Assembly: GCF_014217255.1 (NCBI RefSeq)
Contig: NZ_CP059404.1
Coordinates: 1,488,001 to 1,552,000 of the forward strand
Direction: 5' to 3'
DNA length: 64,000 nucleotides
Origin: Corynebacterium incognita
GTDB lineage: Bacteria; Actinomycetota; Actinomycetes; Mycobacteriales; Mycobacteriaceae
In this document: in pieces, positions 43,876 to 54,154 of the stretch
How the letters are laid out: the number at the start of each line of letters is the position of its first letter
Numbering within the stretch: the stretch's first letter is position 1
Position numbers and translations under genes: made by a program
Notes under the pieces: generated by a model
Seen by the model: the letters and a program-made list of their open reading frames with translations, nothing else
Database searches by the model: none
What the model was told of the DNA's origin: nothing

Positions 43876-44736
43876 ATGAATCAGAAGAACGCTGCCGTCG
43901 CCGCAGAAACCCGCTCCGGAAAGCCCTCCGGAATGACCTCCGGCCTGCCCGTTGCCATCGACGCCGTGCGTGCCGGATACCGCGGCGGACCCACGATCGT
44001 CGGCAAGCACGATCCCGTCACCCTGCACGCACAACCCGGCACCGTCACCTGCCTGCTCGGACCCAATGGTTGTGGCAAGTCCACGCTGCTTAAAACCGTG
44101 AACCACCTCCTCGCGCCGTCGGCAGGCGAGGTCCGGGTGGGGGAGAAGGCCGTAGCGGCGATGAAGCCGCGGGAGATCGCGCAACACGTGGCGCTGTTGC
44201 CGCAAAGCCCCGTGGCGCCCGAGGGCCTGTTGGTCTACGAGCTGGTCTCGCGCGGGCGGCACCCGCATCGTGGACGGTTCGGTGGCAACGGCCCGCAGGA
44301 CCTTGCGGCCATCGAAGCCGCGCTGGACGCCACGGATACCGCACTGTTGGCGGAGACCCCCGTCGAGCAGCTGTCCGGCGGGCAACGCCAGCGCGTGTGG
44401 CTGGCCATGGCACTGGCGCAAGAAGCCCCCGTGCTGCTGCTGGACGAGCCCACCACCTACCTTGACCCGGCGCACGCCATGGACATGCTGGAGTTAGCCC
44501 GCGCGCAGGCGCGCGCCGGGCGCACCGTCATCATGGTGCTGCATGATGTGATGCTGGCGGGCCAATATTCCGACGAGCTCGTGCTCATGCACGACGGGTT
44601 CATCCACGCCACCGGCGCCCCGAAAGACGTGCTCACGCCGACGAACCTTAAAGAGGTTTACGGCATGGACGCCGAGGTCTGGGACGACGCGGTGTCTCCC
44701 GTCATCGTGCCGCGCGGCCGCCCGCCACGCCCCTGA
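43876..44736 (+). CDS. Iron-siderophore ABC transporter ATPase
   Basis: This 286-residue ATPase has Walker A GPNGCGKSTLLKTV, a Q-loop in VALLPQSPVAPEG, signature LSGGQRQRVWLAMALAQ, Walker B VLLLDEPTTYLDPAH and the switch histidine in MVLHDVMLAGQYSDELVLM, typical of FepC/FecE. The ATG at 43876 is preferred to 43861 because GAGGAAA lies 7 bases upstream; the upstream start would add five residues. It completes the iron-uptake operon. hemL follows with its own promoter, linking iron import with heme synthesis by position. Confidence 0.93.
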   Translation: MNQKNAAVAAETRSGKPSGMTSGLPVAIDAVRAGYRGGPTIVGKHDPVTLHAQPGTVTCLLGPNGCGKSTLLKTVNHLLAPSAGEVRVGEKAVAAMKPREIAQHVALLPQSPVAPEGLLVYELVSRGRHPHRGRFGGNGPQDLAAIEAALDATDTALLAETPVEQLSGGQRQRVWLAMALAQEAPVLLLDEPTTYLDPAHAMDMLELARAQARAGRTVIMVLHDVMLAGQYSDELVLMHDGFIHATGAPKDVLTPTNLKEVYGMDAEVWDDAVSPVIVPRGRPPRP

Positions 44737-44769
44737 AGGACTCAAACTTTTGTATAGGGCGGGAATCCG

Positions 44770-44775
44770 TACAAT
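44770..44775 (+). promoter_or_regulatory. -10 element TACAAT of hemL, leaderless arrangement
   Basis: TACAAT ends 7 bases before the hemL ATG (44783), so the transcript would start at about the ATG. There is no ribosome-binding site in the gap. A loose TTTTGT about 17 bp upstream may be the -35. Confidence 0.5.
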
Positions 44776-44782
44776 GTAGACC

Positions 44783-46099
44783 ATGTCTATTTCTGGGTCT
44801 TCCGCTTCGTCTCACCTTTCCTCCGATTCCTGGTTCGAGCGCGCGCAGCAGTCCACGCCGGGCGGCGTGAACTCCCCGGTGCGTGCCTTCGGCTCCGTCG
44901 GCGGCCACCCGAGGGTCATCGCCCGCGGCCAGGGCTCGCGCCTGTGGGACGTGGACGGCAACGAATACGTGGACCTGGTGAGCTCCTACGGGCCCATGAT
45001 TCACGGCAACGCCCACCCGGAGATTGTGGAGGCCGTGCAGAAGGCGGCCGTCGATGGCCTGTCTTTCGGCGCACCCACCACCGCCGAGACCGAGCTGGCC
45101 GAGGCCATCATCGCGCGCACCTCGGTGGAGAAGATCCGCCTGGTCAACTCCGGCACCGAGGCCACGATGTCTGCCGTGCGCTTGGCCCGCGGTTTTACGG
45201 GTCGCTCCAAGGTGATTAAGTTCGACGGCTGCTATCACGGCCACGTGGACGCGCTGCTCGCCGCCGCTGGTTCCGGCGTGGCCACCCTGGGCCTCCCGGA
45301 TTCGCCGGGCGTGACCGGCGCGCAGGCCCAAGACACCATCGTGTTGCCCTACAACGACCTAGACGCGGTGCGCGAGGCCTTCGCGGACAACGACGGCGAG
45401 ATCGCCTGCATCATTGCTGAGGCCGCCGCGGGCAACATGGGCACCGTCGCGCCCGCGGAGGGTTTCAACCAGGCCCTCAAGGACATTGCGCACGCCAACG
45501 GTGCCCTGCTCATCCTGGATGAGGTGATGACGGGCTTCCGCACCTCGCACAAGGGTTGGTTTGGCGTCGACGGCGTGGCGGGCGACCTCACCACCTTCGG
45601 CAAGGTCGTCTCCGGCGGGCTTCCCGCCGCCGCGTTCGGCGGCCGCGCGGACGTCATGGACTACCTCGCCCCGCAGGGCCCCGTTTACCAGGCGGGCACA
45701 CTGTCCGGTAACCCGGTGGCCATGGCTTCGGGCCTGGCGTCCCTGCGCCTGGCCGACGAGTCCCTGTACCCCCGCCTCATGCAGCGCGCGGACCAGCTCA
45801 GCGGCCTCATCTCCGAAGCGCTGACCGGCGCCGGGGTGGCGCATCACATCCAGCGCGCCGCCACCATGTTCTCCATCCGCTTCGCCGAGGGCGAGGGCCG
45901 CAACTTCGCGGACATGCAGGCCGCGGACACCTTCCGCTTTGCGCCCTTCTTCGCGGCGCTTCTCGACGGCGGCGTGTACGTCCCACCAAGCGCTTTCGAG
46001 ACCTGGTTTGTCTCCGACGCGCTGACGGACGATGATTTTGAGGTCATCGAGAAGGCCCTCAAGCCTGCGGCGGCCGCCGCAGCACAGGCCACCGCTTAG
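44783..46099 (+). CDS. hemL: Glutamate-1-semialdehyde 2,1-aminomutase
   Basis: This PLP enzyme converts the HemA product to 5-aminolevulinate. The 438 residues show [21 protein letters not shown] at the N-terminus, [41 protein letters not shown] and the PLP Lys274 in [18 protein letters not shown]. Length fits the family. It appears to be the first gene of a unit that continues with a phosphatase and cytochrome c biogenesis genes, the order of Rv0524-Rv0529. PLP for this enzyme depends on the pathway that includes PdxS, encoded 5 kb upstream. Confidence 0.96.
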   Translation: MSISGSSASSHLSSDSWFERAQQSTPGGVNSPVRAFGSVGGHPRVIARGQGSRLWDVDGNEYVDLVSSYGPMIHGNAHPEIVEAVQKAAVDGLSFGAPTTAETELAEAIIARTSVEKIRLVNSGTEATMSAVRLARGFTGRSKVIKFDGCYHGHVDALLAAAGSGVATLGLPDSPGVTGAQAQDTIVLPYNDLDAVREAFADNDGEIACIIAEAAAGNMGTVAPAEGFNQALKDIAHANGALLILDEVMTGFRTSHKGWFGVDGVAGDLTTFGKVVSGGLPAAAFGGRADVMDYLAPQGPVYQAGTLSGNPVAMASGLASLRLADESLYPRLMQRADQLSGLISEALTGAGVAHHIQRAATMFSIRFAEGEGRNFADMQAADTFRFAPFFAALLDGGVYVPPSAFETWFVSDALTDDDFEVIEKALKPAAAAAAQATA

Positions 46100-46153
46100 G
46101 CCCGCACTTCCACGATCCGCACACCCCAAAACCCGGACAACATAGGAGCATTC

Positions 46154-46774
46154 ATGACCACCATCGTTCACCTGGTGCGCCACGGCGAGGTGCACAACCC
46201 GGACAAGATCCTCTATGGACGCATCCCGGGCTACCACCTGTCCTCCCGCGGCCACTCGCAAGCCGCGCGCACCGCGGAATCCTTCCGGGATCATGACGTC
46301 ACCTACCTCGCGGCGTCGCCGCTGCAGCGCGCCCAGGAAACCGCGCTGCCCATCGCCAAGGTCACGGGGCTGGACGTGCAGGAGGATCGCTTCCTCATCG
46401 AGTCCGGCAACCGCTTCGAGGGGCTGCGCACCAAGGGCTGGCGCTCCCAGCTGTGGAACCCGGTGCGGTGGCCGCTCATGCGCAACCCGCTTGAGCCGTC
46501 TTGGGGTGAGCCCTTTACCGAGATCGCCAGCCGCATGATGGACGCCGTGGAGCGCGCCCGCGCCGCCGCGGAGGGACACGAGGCCATCCTGGTCAGCCAC
46601 CAGCTTCCCATCGTGACCGTGCAGCGCACCGTCATGGATCTGCGCCTGGCTCACGCGCCGTGGGATCGCGAGTGCGACCTGGCGTCCGTGACGTCCATCG
46701 TTTTCGGTGCGGACGGGGCCGCGCCCGATGAGATCACCGATATTGCCTATTCCACCCCAGCACGAGAGATTTAG
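46154..46774 (+). CDS. Histidine phosphatase superfamily protein (Rv0525-like)
   Basis: This 206-residue phosphoglycerate-mutase-fold phosphatase has the catalytic LVRHGEVHNPD at the N-terminus, AASPLQRAQETALPI, and the second histidine in AILVSHQLPIVTVQRTVM. It lacks the insertions of true dPGM, so a small-molecule phosphatase is more likely than a glycolytic mutase. AGGAG lies 7 bases before ATG 46154. It sits between hemL and the thioredoxin-like lipoprotein gene in a conserved order. Its substrate is not known. Confidence 0.87.
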   Translation: MTTIVHLVRHGEVHNPDKILYGRIPGYHLSSRGHSQAARTAESFRDHDVTYLAASPLQRAQETALPIAKVTGLDVQEDRFLIESGNRFEGLRTKGWRSQLWNPVRWPLMRNPLEPSWGEPFTEIASRMMDAVERARAAAEGHEAILVSHQLPIVTVQRTVMDLRLAHAPWDRECDLASVTSIVFGADGAAPDEITDIAYSTPAREI

Positions 46775-46781
46775 CTCAACT

Positions 46782-47396
46782 ATGAACAACAACCGCCCCG
46801 CCCGGGCCGCGCTCGCCGCGGTCTTGGCCACCGCCGCGCTGTTCATGAGCGCCTGCGGACTGGACAAAGAAAGCTCCCAGAACGCCGTGGCGTCTGGCGG
46901 CCAGTTTGAGTTCCACACCCCCGGCGGTGAAAAGACCATCACCTACGACGAGTCCGAGCGCAAGCCACTCAAGGGATTTAGTGGAGAGTCCGTCCGCGAG
47001 GACGGCAAGACGATCGCTTTGGACGACTTCAAGGGCCAGATCGTCGTGCTCAACTCGTGGGGGCAGTGGTGCGCGCCGTGCCGCTCTGAGTCCGATGATC
47101 TCCAGGAGATCCACGAGTCGCTGCAAAACGATGGCACCGGCACGGTACTGGGCATCAACGTGCGTGACTTCAACAAGACAATCTCCCAAGACTTCCTCAA
47201 AGACAACGGCCTGGAATACCCGTCCATCTACGATCCGCCGTTCAAGACGGCCGCGGCGCTGGGCGGCGTGCCGACGTCCGTGGTGCCCACCACCATCGTC
47301 TTGGACACGCAGCACCGCCCCGCGGCGGTGTTCCTCCGCGAGGTCACAGCCAAGGACGTCCTTGAGGTCACCGACAAGCTCGCGCAGGAAAGCTAG
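46782..47396 (+). CDS. TlpA/ResA-like thiol-disulfide lipoprotein
   Basis: This 204-residue membrane-anchored thioredoxin-fold protein faces outside the cytoplasmic membrane. The lipobox ends FMSAC (Cys25). The redox motif is WGQWCAPCRSE (Cys97, Cys100), preceded by IALDDFKGQIVVLNSWG. The cis-proline segment is SVVPTTIVLD. It should take electrons from CcdA, encoded next, and reduce apocytochrome c cysteines before heme ligation. The start at 46782 lies 7 bases after the phosphatase stop. Role is inferred from family and operon. Confidence 0.92.
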   Translation: MNNNRPARAALAAVLATAALFMSACGLDKESSQNAVASGGQFEFHTPGGEKTITYDESERKPLKGFSGESVREDGKTIALDDFKGQIVVLNSWGQWCAPCRSESDDLQEIHESLQNDGTGTVLGINVRDFNKTISQDFLKDNGLEYPSIYDPPFKTAAALGGVPTSVVPTTIVLDTQHRPAAVFLREVTAKDVLEVTDKLAQES

Positions 47397-47402
47397 GCAG
47401 CC

Positions 47403-48293
47403 ATGACCTCCGAGTCCCTTCTCGCACCGCAAACCTTCAATCTGGCGAGCGCCGAGACCATGATGCTCGCCAGCATCGGCGACACCTTCGCCAACGCCGC
47501 CGTCAGCGGCCCGCTGCTGCTCGGCATGCTCGCCGCCGCCGCGGCGGGGCTGGTGTCTTTCGCCTCGCCCTGCGTCGTGCCGCTGGTGCCCGGCTATATC
47601 TCCTACCTTGCTTCCATCGTCGGTGGCGAGGCCGGTTACGGCACCGCAACGAACGCCGGGGGCGAGGTAGACGAGGCCGGGGCCGACGGGGGCGTCGGCA
47701 AGCGTCGCCAGTGGGCCGTGGTGGGTTCCGCGCTGCTGTTTGTCCTCGGATTCACTGTGGTGTTCTTGCTGGCCACCGTGTCGATCTTCGGCGCGATTTC
47801 CGCGCTGACGCTCAACGCGGACCTGCTCATGCGCATCGGCGGAGTGATCACCATCCTCATGGGCGTAGTGTTCATGGGCATGGTGCCCGCCCTACAGCGT
47901 GATACCCGCATGGCGCCGAAGCGCTGGACCACCTGGCTGGGCGCGCCGCTGCTTGGTGGGGTCTTCGCCCTGGGCTGGACCCCCTGCTTGGGGCCTACAC
48001 TGGCGGCCATTATCTCCGTCTCCGCCGGCACTGAGGGCATGACCGCGCTGCGTGGCGCGCTGCTCATCGTCGGCTATTGCCTGGGGCTGGGCCTGCCATT
48101 TATTCTCGTAGCTTTCGGCTCCGCCCGCGCCATGCGCACCGTGGAGTGGCTGCGCAAGCACTCCCGCGCGGTGCAGATCACCGGCGGCGTGCTCATGATC
48201 CTCGTCGGCGTGGCCTTGCTCTCTGGCGCGTGGGGCTATTTCATTAACTGGATTCGCCAGTGGACCGTCGACTACGGCGCGACATTTATATAA
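47403..48293 (+). CDS. ccdA: Cytochrome c biogenesis membrane protein CcdA
   Basis: This 296-residue DsbD-like transporter carries reducing power across the membrane to the TlpA/ResA-like protein. The two redox cysteines are in LVSFASPCVVPLVPGYISYL and LGWTPCLGPTLAAII. About six helices are visible. An unusual Gly/Glu-rich insert (GYGTATNAGGEVDEAGADGG) follows helix 1. The start is 6 bases after the upstream stop. The gene belongs to the System II cytochrome c maturation operon. Confidence 0.94.
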   Translation: MTSESLLAPQTFNLASAETMMLASIGDTFANAAVSGPLLLGMLAAAAAGLVSFASPCVVPLVPGYISYLASIVGGEAGYGTATNAGGEVDEAGADGGVGKRRQWAVVGSALLFVLGFTVVFLLATVSIFGAISALTLNADLLMRIGGVITILMGVVFMGMVPALQRDTRMAPKRWTTWLGAPLLGGVFALGWTPCLGPTLAAIISVSAGTEGMTALRGALLIVGYCLGLGLPFILVAFGSARAMRTVEWLRKHSRAVQITGGVLMILVGVALLSGAWGYFINWIRQWTVDYGATFI

Positions 48294-48303
48294 GGAGTCT
48301 TAC

Positions 48304-49974
48304 TTGTCTGTTGTGTGGACGTGGCTGAAGAAGTCGTGGCGCTGGCTGACCAGCATGCGCACTGCGTTGGCGTTGCTGTTCTTGCTCGCCATTGCCGCCA
48401 TCCCGGGATCATTGCTGCCGCAGCGCTCGCTCAACGAAACCAACGTGAACGAGTACCTGGCCAATAACGGCAAGGTGGCGGAGATCTACGACAAACTCCA
48501 GCTCTTTGACGTCTTCGAGTCCAGCTGGTTCGCCGCCATCTTCACCCTGCTCACCATCTCGCTCGTGGGCTGCATCATCCCGCGTTCCTGGGAGCACTAC
48601 AAGGCCTGGCGTACCAAGCCCACCCGCGCCCCGCGCTACCTGGCGCGCATGCCGCAGCACGCGGAGGAAACCCTGGACACCGACCTCGACGGCGCGAAGG
48701 CCCAGGTGCGCACCCTGCTCAAGGGTTGGCGCGTGGCGGAATACTCGGCAGAAGAGGATCGCGCGGGCGCGGTGAGCCTGTCCGCGGAGCGCGGCTATGC
48801 CCGCGAGCTGTGCAACCTCATCTTCCACATCGCGTTGGTGGCCATGCTGCTCACCATCGCCGCAGGCAAGCTGTTGCACTACGAGGGCCAGGTCATCGTG
48901 GTCACCGAGTCCGGTTCCTACGATCACGCCGTGGATGTGGACCAGTCCAAGGAATTCTGCAACACGTCTACCTCCAACTTCGACTCCTTCCGCGCCGGCG
49001 CGCTTTTCGACGGCACGGGGCTCAACCCCTTCTGCTTCGTTGCGCATGACTTCGCTGCGGAATACCTGCCCAATGGTCAGGCGAAGATGTTCACCTCCAA
49101 CGTTTCCTTTGCTGAGGGCGATGACATCTACACCGATTCCGAGTCGTGGGAAGACTACGAGCTGAAGGTGAACCACCCGCTGCGCCTGGCCGGCGACCGC
49201 GTGTACCTGCAGGGTCATGGCTACGCCCCGACCATCACGGTGGAGTGGCCCAACCGGGAAAAGCGCACGCAGACCATGCAGTTCCGCCCGGATGATCTGA
49301 CCTTCTTCTTGTCCTCGGGCGTCATGCGCTTCGACCCGCCGGCGGGCATGCACCCAGATTTGTACGAGCGCCGCCAAAACCAGCTGGCCATCCAAGGACT
49401 GTTCGCGCCCACCGCACAGTGGACGGGTGAGAACGAAAACATCCTGGCTTCTTCGCACCCGGCGATGAACAACCCGGCGCTCGCGGTGGACATTTATCGC
49501 GGCGACGCGGGACTGGACACCGGCACGGCCCAGAGCATCTTCTCCCTGGATCAGTCGCTCATCCATTCCGGTCAGCTGCAGAAGATTGAGCGCGTCAACC
49601 TGGAGCAGGGCGACAAGGTCACGCTCGATGACGGCACCAAGATCACGTTCGAGGGCGCCAGCGAGTACGCGAACTACCAGATCTCGCACGACCCAATGCA
49701 GAAGTGGGTGTTGGTCTCCACCGTCATCATGTTGGCCTCGCTCGTGGGCTCCCTGGTGATCAAGCGCCGCCGCATCTGGGTGCGCCTGCGCCCGGTCACC
49801 GACGGTGCTGGTGCCAACACCAGCATCGCGACCGCTACCGTCGTGGAGATGGCCGGTCTGGCGCGCACCGATTCCGCCGGCTGGGGCGAGGAATTCGACG
49901 AGCTGCACCGCCGTCTCCACGACCTCCCCGATCCGGACGAGGTGGAGGAAGACGAGATCTACACCGACGACTAG
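48304..49974 (+). CDS. resB: Cytochrome c biogenesis protein ResB
   Basis: This 556-residue membrane protein is half of the System II heme handling and ligation complex. N-terminal helices include LTSMRTALALLFLLAIAAIPGSLLPQRSL and FAAIFTLLTISLVGCIIPRS. A third helix is ELCNLIFHIALVAMLLTIAAGKLL, a large extracytoplasmic domain spans about 200-460, and the last helix is WVLVSTVIMLASLVGSLVI. It starts at TTG 48304 with AAGGAGT 6 bases upstream. It lies between ccdA and ccsB, in the Rv0528 position. Confidence 0.93.
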   Translation: MSVVWTWLKKSWRWLTSMRTALALLFLLAIAAIPGSLLPQRSLNETNVNEYLANNGKVAEIYDKLQLFDVFESSWFAAIFTLLTISLVGCIIPRSWEHYKAWRTKPTRAPRYLARMPQHAEETLDTDLDGAKAQVRTLLKGWRVAEYSAEEDRAGAVSLSAERGYARELCNLIFHIALVAMLLTIAAGKLLHYEGQVIVVTESGSYDHAVDVDQSKEFCNTSTSNFDSFRAGALFDGTGLNPFCFVAHDFAAEYLPNGQAKMFTSNVSFAEGDDIYTDSESWEDYELKVNHPLRLAGDRVYLQGHGYAPTITVEWPNREKRTQTMQFRPDDLTFFLSSGVMRFDPPAGMHPDLYERRQNQLAIQGLFAPTAQWTGENENILASSHPAMNNPALAVDIYRGDAGLDTGTAQSIFSLDQSLIHSGQLQKIERVNLEQGDKVTLDDGTKITFEGASEYANYQISHDPMQKWVLVSTVIMLASLVGSLVIKRRRIWVRLRPVTDGAGANTSIATATVVEMAGLARTDSAGWGEEFDELHRRLHDLPDPDEVEEDEIYTDD

Positions 49975-50144
49975 CCGGGGCACCCGGCCCAGCCGCCGGT
50001 GGTACTCAGCCGCCGCCGTGTATCAATAAAAAGTTGGATAACCCAGCGGTCAGTAGTAGCCTAATGGGCACTTGCCCCCACGTGGCCGCCGTGAAATGCG
50101 CACGTTTTGTCGTACTCAGTACAGTATGTGAGGTTTGAACCAAG

Positions 50145-51215
50145 ATGCTGGTCAATCAGTCCCTGTCCAATTTTTCGGACATCTCCTTCCAGACCGCGTT
50201 CATCATCTACGTCATCGCGTTGATCTTGTCGCTGGTCTACTACGGCCGCGTGCAGGGCATTGTGGCGCGCCGCCGTGCACTGCAGGCTGACGCTACGGCT
50301 GAGAGCTCCGCGAAGGAACTCGTCACCGTTGGCGGCGCCGGCGCGGACGTCGATACCACAGCCTTTGCTGGTTCCGACGGCGCCACTGACCTCCCCGCCG
50401 GCATCGGCCACGCCACGGACGCGGGCGTCGATAAGCAGGCGCTCGCGGCCGACGAGGCCAAGGCGGACAAGTGGGGCGGCATGACCCAGTCGGTGATCTG
50501 GCTGGGCATCATCTTGCACTTCACTGCGATTGTGCTGCGCGGCCTGGCCACCAGCCGCTTCCCATTCGGCAACCTTTACGAGTACGTCCTCATGGTCACC
50601 GGCATCACCATGGTGGCGGCGTCGATTGCCATCCAGCGCAAGGAATGGCGCACGCTGTGGCCGTGGCTGCTCACCCCGATCCTGGTGCTGATGTTCTACG
50701 GCGGCACGAAGCTCTACGCTGAGTCCGCGCCCGTGGTCCCGGCGCTGCAGTCCCACTGGATGCCGATCCACGTCTCCGTGGTCTCCACTGGTGCGTCCAT
50801 CGGCATCGTCTCCGGTATCGCCTCGCTGCTGCACATGCTCCGTGTATGGCAGCCGAAGGGGCGCGAGTCCGGGTTTTTCGGCGCCATCGCGCGCCCGCTG
50901 CCGTCGGCAGTGAAGCTGGACCAGTTGGCCTACCGTACCGCCGTGATCACCCTGCCGGTTCTCGGCGTCGGCATCGTCCTGGGCGCCATTTGGGCCGAGT
51001 CCGCGTGGGGCCGCTTCTGGGGCTGGGACCCGAAGGAAACCGTGTCCTTTGCCACCTGGGTGCTCTACGCCGCGTACCTGCACGCGCGCGCGACGCCGAT
51101 GTTCCGCAAGGCCGCGCCGTGGATCAACATCCTGGCCCTGGCCACGATGATCTTCAACCTATTCTTCATCAACATGGTGGTCTCCGGCCTACACTCCTAC
51201 GCGGGCCTGAACTAG
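50145..51215 (+). CDS. ccsB: Cytochrome c biogenesis protein CcsB/CcsA (heme-handling, WWD domain)
   Basis: This 356-residue multi-helix protein completes the cytochrome c synthetase with ResB. The heme-handling tryptophan-rich motif reads WGRFWGWDPKETVSFATWVLYAAYLHAR, and histidines in HWMPIHVSVVSTGASIG and the final GLHSYAGLN are the expected heme ligands. An Ala/Asp-rich cytoplasmic loop lies after helix 1. A 170-bp gap separates it from resB and contains a GGGCA/TGCCC hairpin (about 50064-50077) and CCACGTGG, so it may have its own promoter. Confidence 0.94.
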   Translation: MLVNQSLSNFSDISFQTAFIIYVIALILSLVYYGRVQGIVARRRALQADATAESSAKELVTVGGAGADVDTTAFAGSDGATDLPAGIGHATDAGVDKQALAADEAKADKWGGMTQSVIWLGIILHFTAIVLRGLATSRFPFGNLYEYVLMVTGITMVAASIAIQRKEWRTLWPWLLTPILVLMFYGGTKLYAESAPVVPALQSHWMPIHVSVVSTGASIGIVSGIASLLHMLRVWQPKGRESGFFGAIARPLPSAVKLDQLAYRTAVITLPVLGVGIVLGAIWAESAWGRFWGWDPKETVSFATWVLYAAYLHARATPMFRKAAPWINILALATMIFNLFFINMVVSGLHSYAGLN

Positions 51216-51301
51216 GCCGCCACGCATCACGCACACAGCACACCATGTGCAGCGCACCGCATGCACCACAACGCACGCACTAGAAGTGGAGGCCACCCCG
51301 C

Positions 51302-51571
51302 ATGAGCGATGAGACGAACGCCCCGAACCGCACGCGGAACAAGCAGGGCAAGCCAGCCAGCGATAATCCGATGATTGTGGCGCTGGGGGAGGCCCTTGCT
51401 TCTCGACGCCGCGAGCTCGGCGTCCTGCAGCAGGACCTGGCATCCAAGGCGGGGGTGTCCCGCTCGACGTTGCACACCATCGAGCACGGCGGTAGCGGCG
51501 TGCGGTGGGAAAAGGTCGCTGCTGTGGCCGACGCCTTAGGTATGGAGATGTCCTTTACGCCCAAGGACTAA
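51302..51571 (+). CDS. Small Cro/CI-type (XRE) transcriptional regulator
   Basis: This 89-residue protein has a polar N-terminal tail (about 25 residues) and one helix-turn-helix domain: IVALGEALASRRRELGVLQQDLASKAGVSRSTLHTIEHGGSGVRWEKVAAVADALG. GGAGG lies 9 bases upstream of the ATG. It is downstream of ccsB and convergent with a small membrane protein gene. No effector domain is present. Target genes cannot be read from the sequence. Confidence 0.83.
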   Translation: MSDETNAPNRTRNKQGKPASDNPMIVALGEALASRRRELGVLQQDLASKAGVSRSTLHTIEHGGSGVRWEKVAAVADALGMEMSFTPKD

Positions 51572-51592
51572 GAACGCAGGCGCGCACCCTTA

Positions 51593-51853
51593 TCAGTTCT
51601 CGTCGGATTGCTCGCCAGGGTTGTCGCGGTGCTTCTTGTCGCGTGCCTGCTGTTCGCGGCGCTGCTTCTCGCGCTCGGCTTTGAAGCGTTCCTTCTCCAG
51701 GTTCCACAGGAATTCCTCGTCATCATCGGGTCCCTTGATGGCGCGGGGCTCGGGCTCGGCGGGTTGGTTCTTCGCCCACGAGGACGGGCCGAAGGCCTTC
51801 CACACCAAGTAGATGGCAAGAAGGACAAGCAAGATTAGAAGCAGGCGACCCAT
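51593..51853 (-). CDS. Small membrane-anchored protein with charged helical tail
   Basis: The 86 residues consist of one N-terminal membrane helix (MGRLLLILLVLLAIYLVWKAF), a linker with PAEPEPRAIKGPDDDEE, and a highly charged helical tail (FKAEREKQRREQQARDKKHR). ATG 51853 is preferred to 51859 because TAAACT ends 7 bases before it, matching a leaderless transcript. It is divergent from the DUF4229 gene with 38 bp between starts. Function is unknown. Confidence 0.65.
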   Translation of the reverse strand: MGRLLLILLVLLAIYLVWKAFGPSSWAKNQPAEPEPRAIKGPDDDEEFLWNLEKERFKAEREKQRREQQARDKKHRDNPGEQSDEN

Positions 51854-51891
51854 GTCCATCAGTTTAAAACGTCCATAGTGAGGGAGTACAA

Positions 51892-52218
51892 TTGACCAGC
51901 GTGAATGACAAGCAGACCGCCCCGCCGGAGCCGGATCCGGCGCTCAAGCGCAAGACCCGTGTGGCCATCTTCAAGTACGGTGCTGCCCGGTTCGGGCTGT
52001 TTCTAGTGCTGACGGCGGTCATCCACTTTCTCGCCGTGGCTATCGGCGCGATGGTGCCGCTCATGATGTCCGCGCTACTGGCGCTCATCGTGGCCTTCCC
52101 GCTGTCCATGCTGGTGTTCACGAAGTGGCGTCTGGAAGCCACTAACTCCGTGGCGGAGCTATCCCGCCAGCGCAAGGCGCGCAAGGAATGGATTCAGGCA
52201 GAGCTGTCCGGCCGCTAA
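51892..52218 (+). CDS. DUF4229 family membrane protein
   Basis: This 108-residue protein has two membrane helices (FGLFLVLTAVIHFLAVAIGAMV and MMSALLALIVAFPLSMLVF). A Lys/Arg-rich C-terminal helix follows (ELSRQRKARKEWIQAELSG). It resembles the DUF4229 proteins found near menaquinone genes in actinobacteria. TTG 51892 is chosen over GTG 51901 because GAGGGAG lies 5-6 bases upstream of the TTG. It is convergent with menA. No function is assigned. Confidence 0.72.
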   Translation: MTSVNDKQTAPPEPDPALKRKTRVAIFKYGAARFGLFLVLTAVIHFLAVAIGAMVPLMMSALLALIVAFPLSMLVFTKWRLEATNSVAELSRQRKARKEWIQAELSGR

Positions 52219-52242
52219 CGCGCCCGGGACCCGGCACTTACA

Positions 52243-53136
52243 TCACGAGGCGAACACGAGCCCCGCGGCCATGAGCACGGCCCAGATGAGCATCGCGCGG
52301 CCCGTGAGACCCAGCACCGGGATGAGCGCGCCGGCCTGGGCACCAGAGTTGACGGTGCGCACCGCCATGAGTGCCAGGGGGAACGCCAACAGTGAAATCA
52401 ACGCTGGCCACGCCGTCAGCGCCACGGCGATGGTGAGCGCGAACGGCAGCAGCGCCAGCGCGGTGAAGAGGTTGCGGGCCTTCGCGTCGCCCAGGCGCAC
52501 CGCAAGGGTGATCTTGCCCGTCTGTGAGTCCGAGGGGATATCGCGGATGTTGTTCACCAGGTTCACACCCGCGGACATCGCGCCCACGCCCACGGCCAGC
52601 GCCAGGCCCACCCAGGTGACCCGGCCGGCCTGTGTGAACTGTGTGCCGAGAACGGCCACGAGGCCGAAGAACACGAACACGGCGATCTCACCCAGTCCGC
52701 GGTAGCCGTAGGGGTTCTTGCCGCCGGTATAAAACCACGCGCCCGCGATGCATACCGCGCCCACGAGGATGAACCACCATGCGGACAGCAGCGACAGCGC
52801 GATGCCCGCAATCCCCGCCACGCCAAAGCACGCGAACGCCGCGTATTTCACGTGTGCGGGCTTGGCTAGCCCGCCGCCGGTGAGCCGCTGCGGGCCGGTG
52901 CGATCGTCGTCAGTGCCGCGGATGCCGTCGGAGTAGTCATTGGCATAGTTCACGCCACAGATGAGCGCCCACGCCACCACCAGGGCGAGCAGTGCCCGGC
53001 CCAGGTGCGCGCCGTCGATAGCCGCGGCCGCGCCAGTGCCCGCCACCACGGGGGCGAAGGCATTGGCCCACGTGTGCGGGCGGGCGCCGTCGAGCCAGTC
53101 TTTGTAGGTTGCGGGGTAGTGGCGTGGATCAGTCAT
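52243..53136 (-). CDS. menA: 1,4-dihydroxy-2-naphthoate polyprenyltransferase
   Basis: This 297-residue UbiA-family membrane prenyltransferase attaches the polyprenyl chain to DHNA in menaquinone synthesis. The Mg-diphosphate motif reads NYANDYSDGIRGTDDDR (about residues 63-79), and the second Asp-rich region is NLVNNIRDIPSDSQTGK. About eight helices are visible. ATG 53136 gives the family start (PRHYPATYKDWLDGARPHTW). TAAACT ends 8 bases upstream and there is no ribosome-binding site, so the mRNA may be leaderless. Only 25 bp separate this start from the divergent aldo/keto reductase. Confidence 0.94.
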   Translation of the reverse strand: MTDPRHYPATYKDWLDGARPHTWANAFAPVVAGTGAAAAIDGAHLGRALLALVVAWALICGVNYANDYSDGIRGTDDDRTGPQRLTGGGLAKPAHVKYAAFACFGVAGIAGIALSLLSAWWFILVGAVCIAGAWFYTGGKNPYGYRGLGEIAVFVFFGLVAVLGTQFTQAGRVTWVGLALAVGVGAMSAGVNLVNNIRDIPSDSQTGKITLAVRLGDAKARNLFTALALLPFALTIAVALTAWPALISLLAFPLALMAVRTVNSGAQAGALIPVLGLTGRAMLIWAVLMAAGLVFAS

Positions 53137-53144
53137 GGGGATTG

Positions 53145-53154
53145 AGTTTACTCT
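53145..53154. promoter_or_regulatory. Overlapping divergent -10 elements of menA and the aldo/keto reductase gene
   Basis: On the minus strand TAAACT (53150-53145) is 8 bases from the menA ATG. On the plus strand TACTCT (53149-53154) is 7 bases from ATG 53162. The two hexamers overlap by two bases, so polymerase cannot serve both at once. The -35 regions would lie inside the opposing coding sequences. Confidence 0.5.
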
Positions 53155-53161
53155 GGTGGGC

Positions 53162-54154
<993 letters not shown>

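Noticed and set aside
46154..46774. Second glycolytic phosphoglycerate mutase
   Set aside because: The protein is short, lacks dPGM insertions and sits in the hemL-cytochrome c operon; a general histidine phosphatase is more likely.
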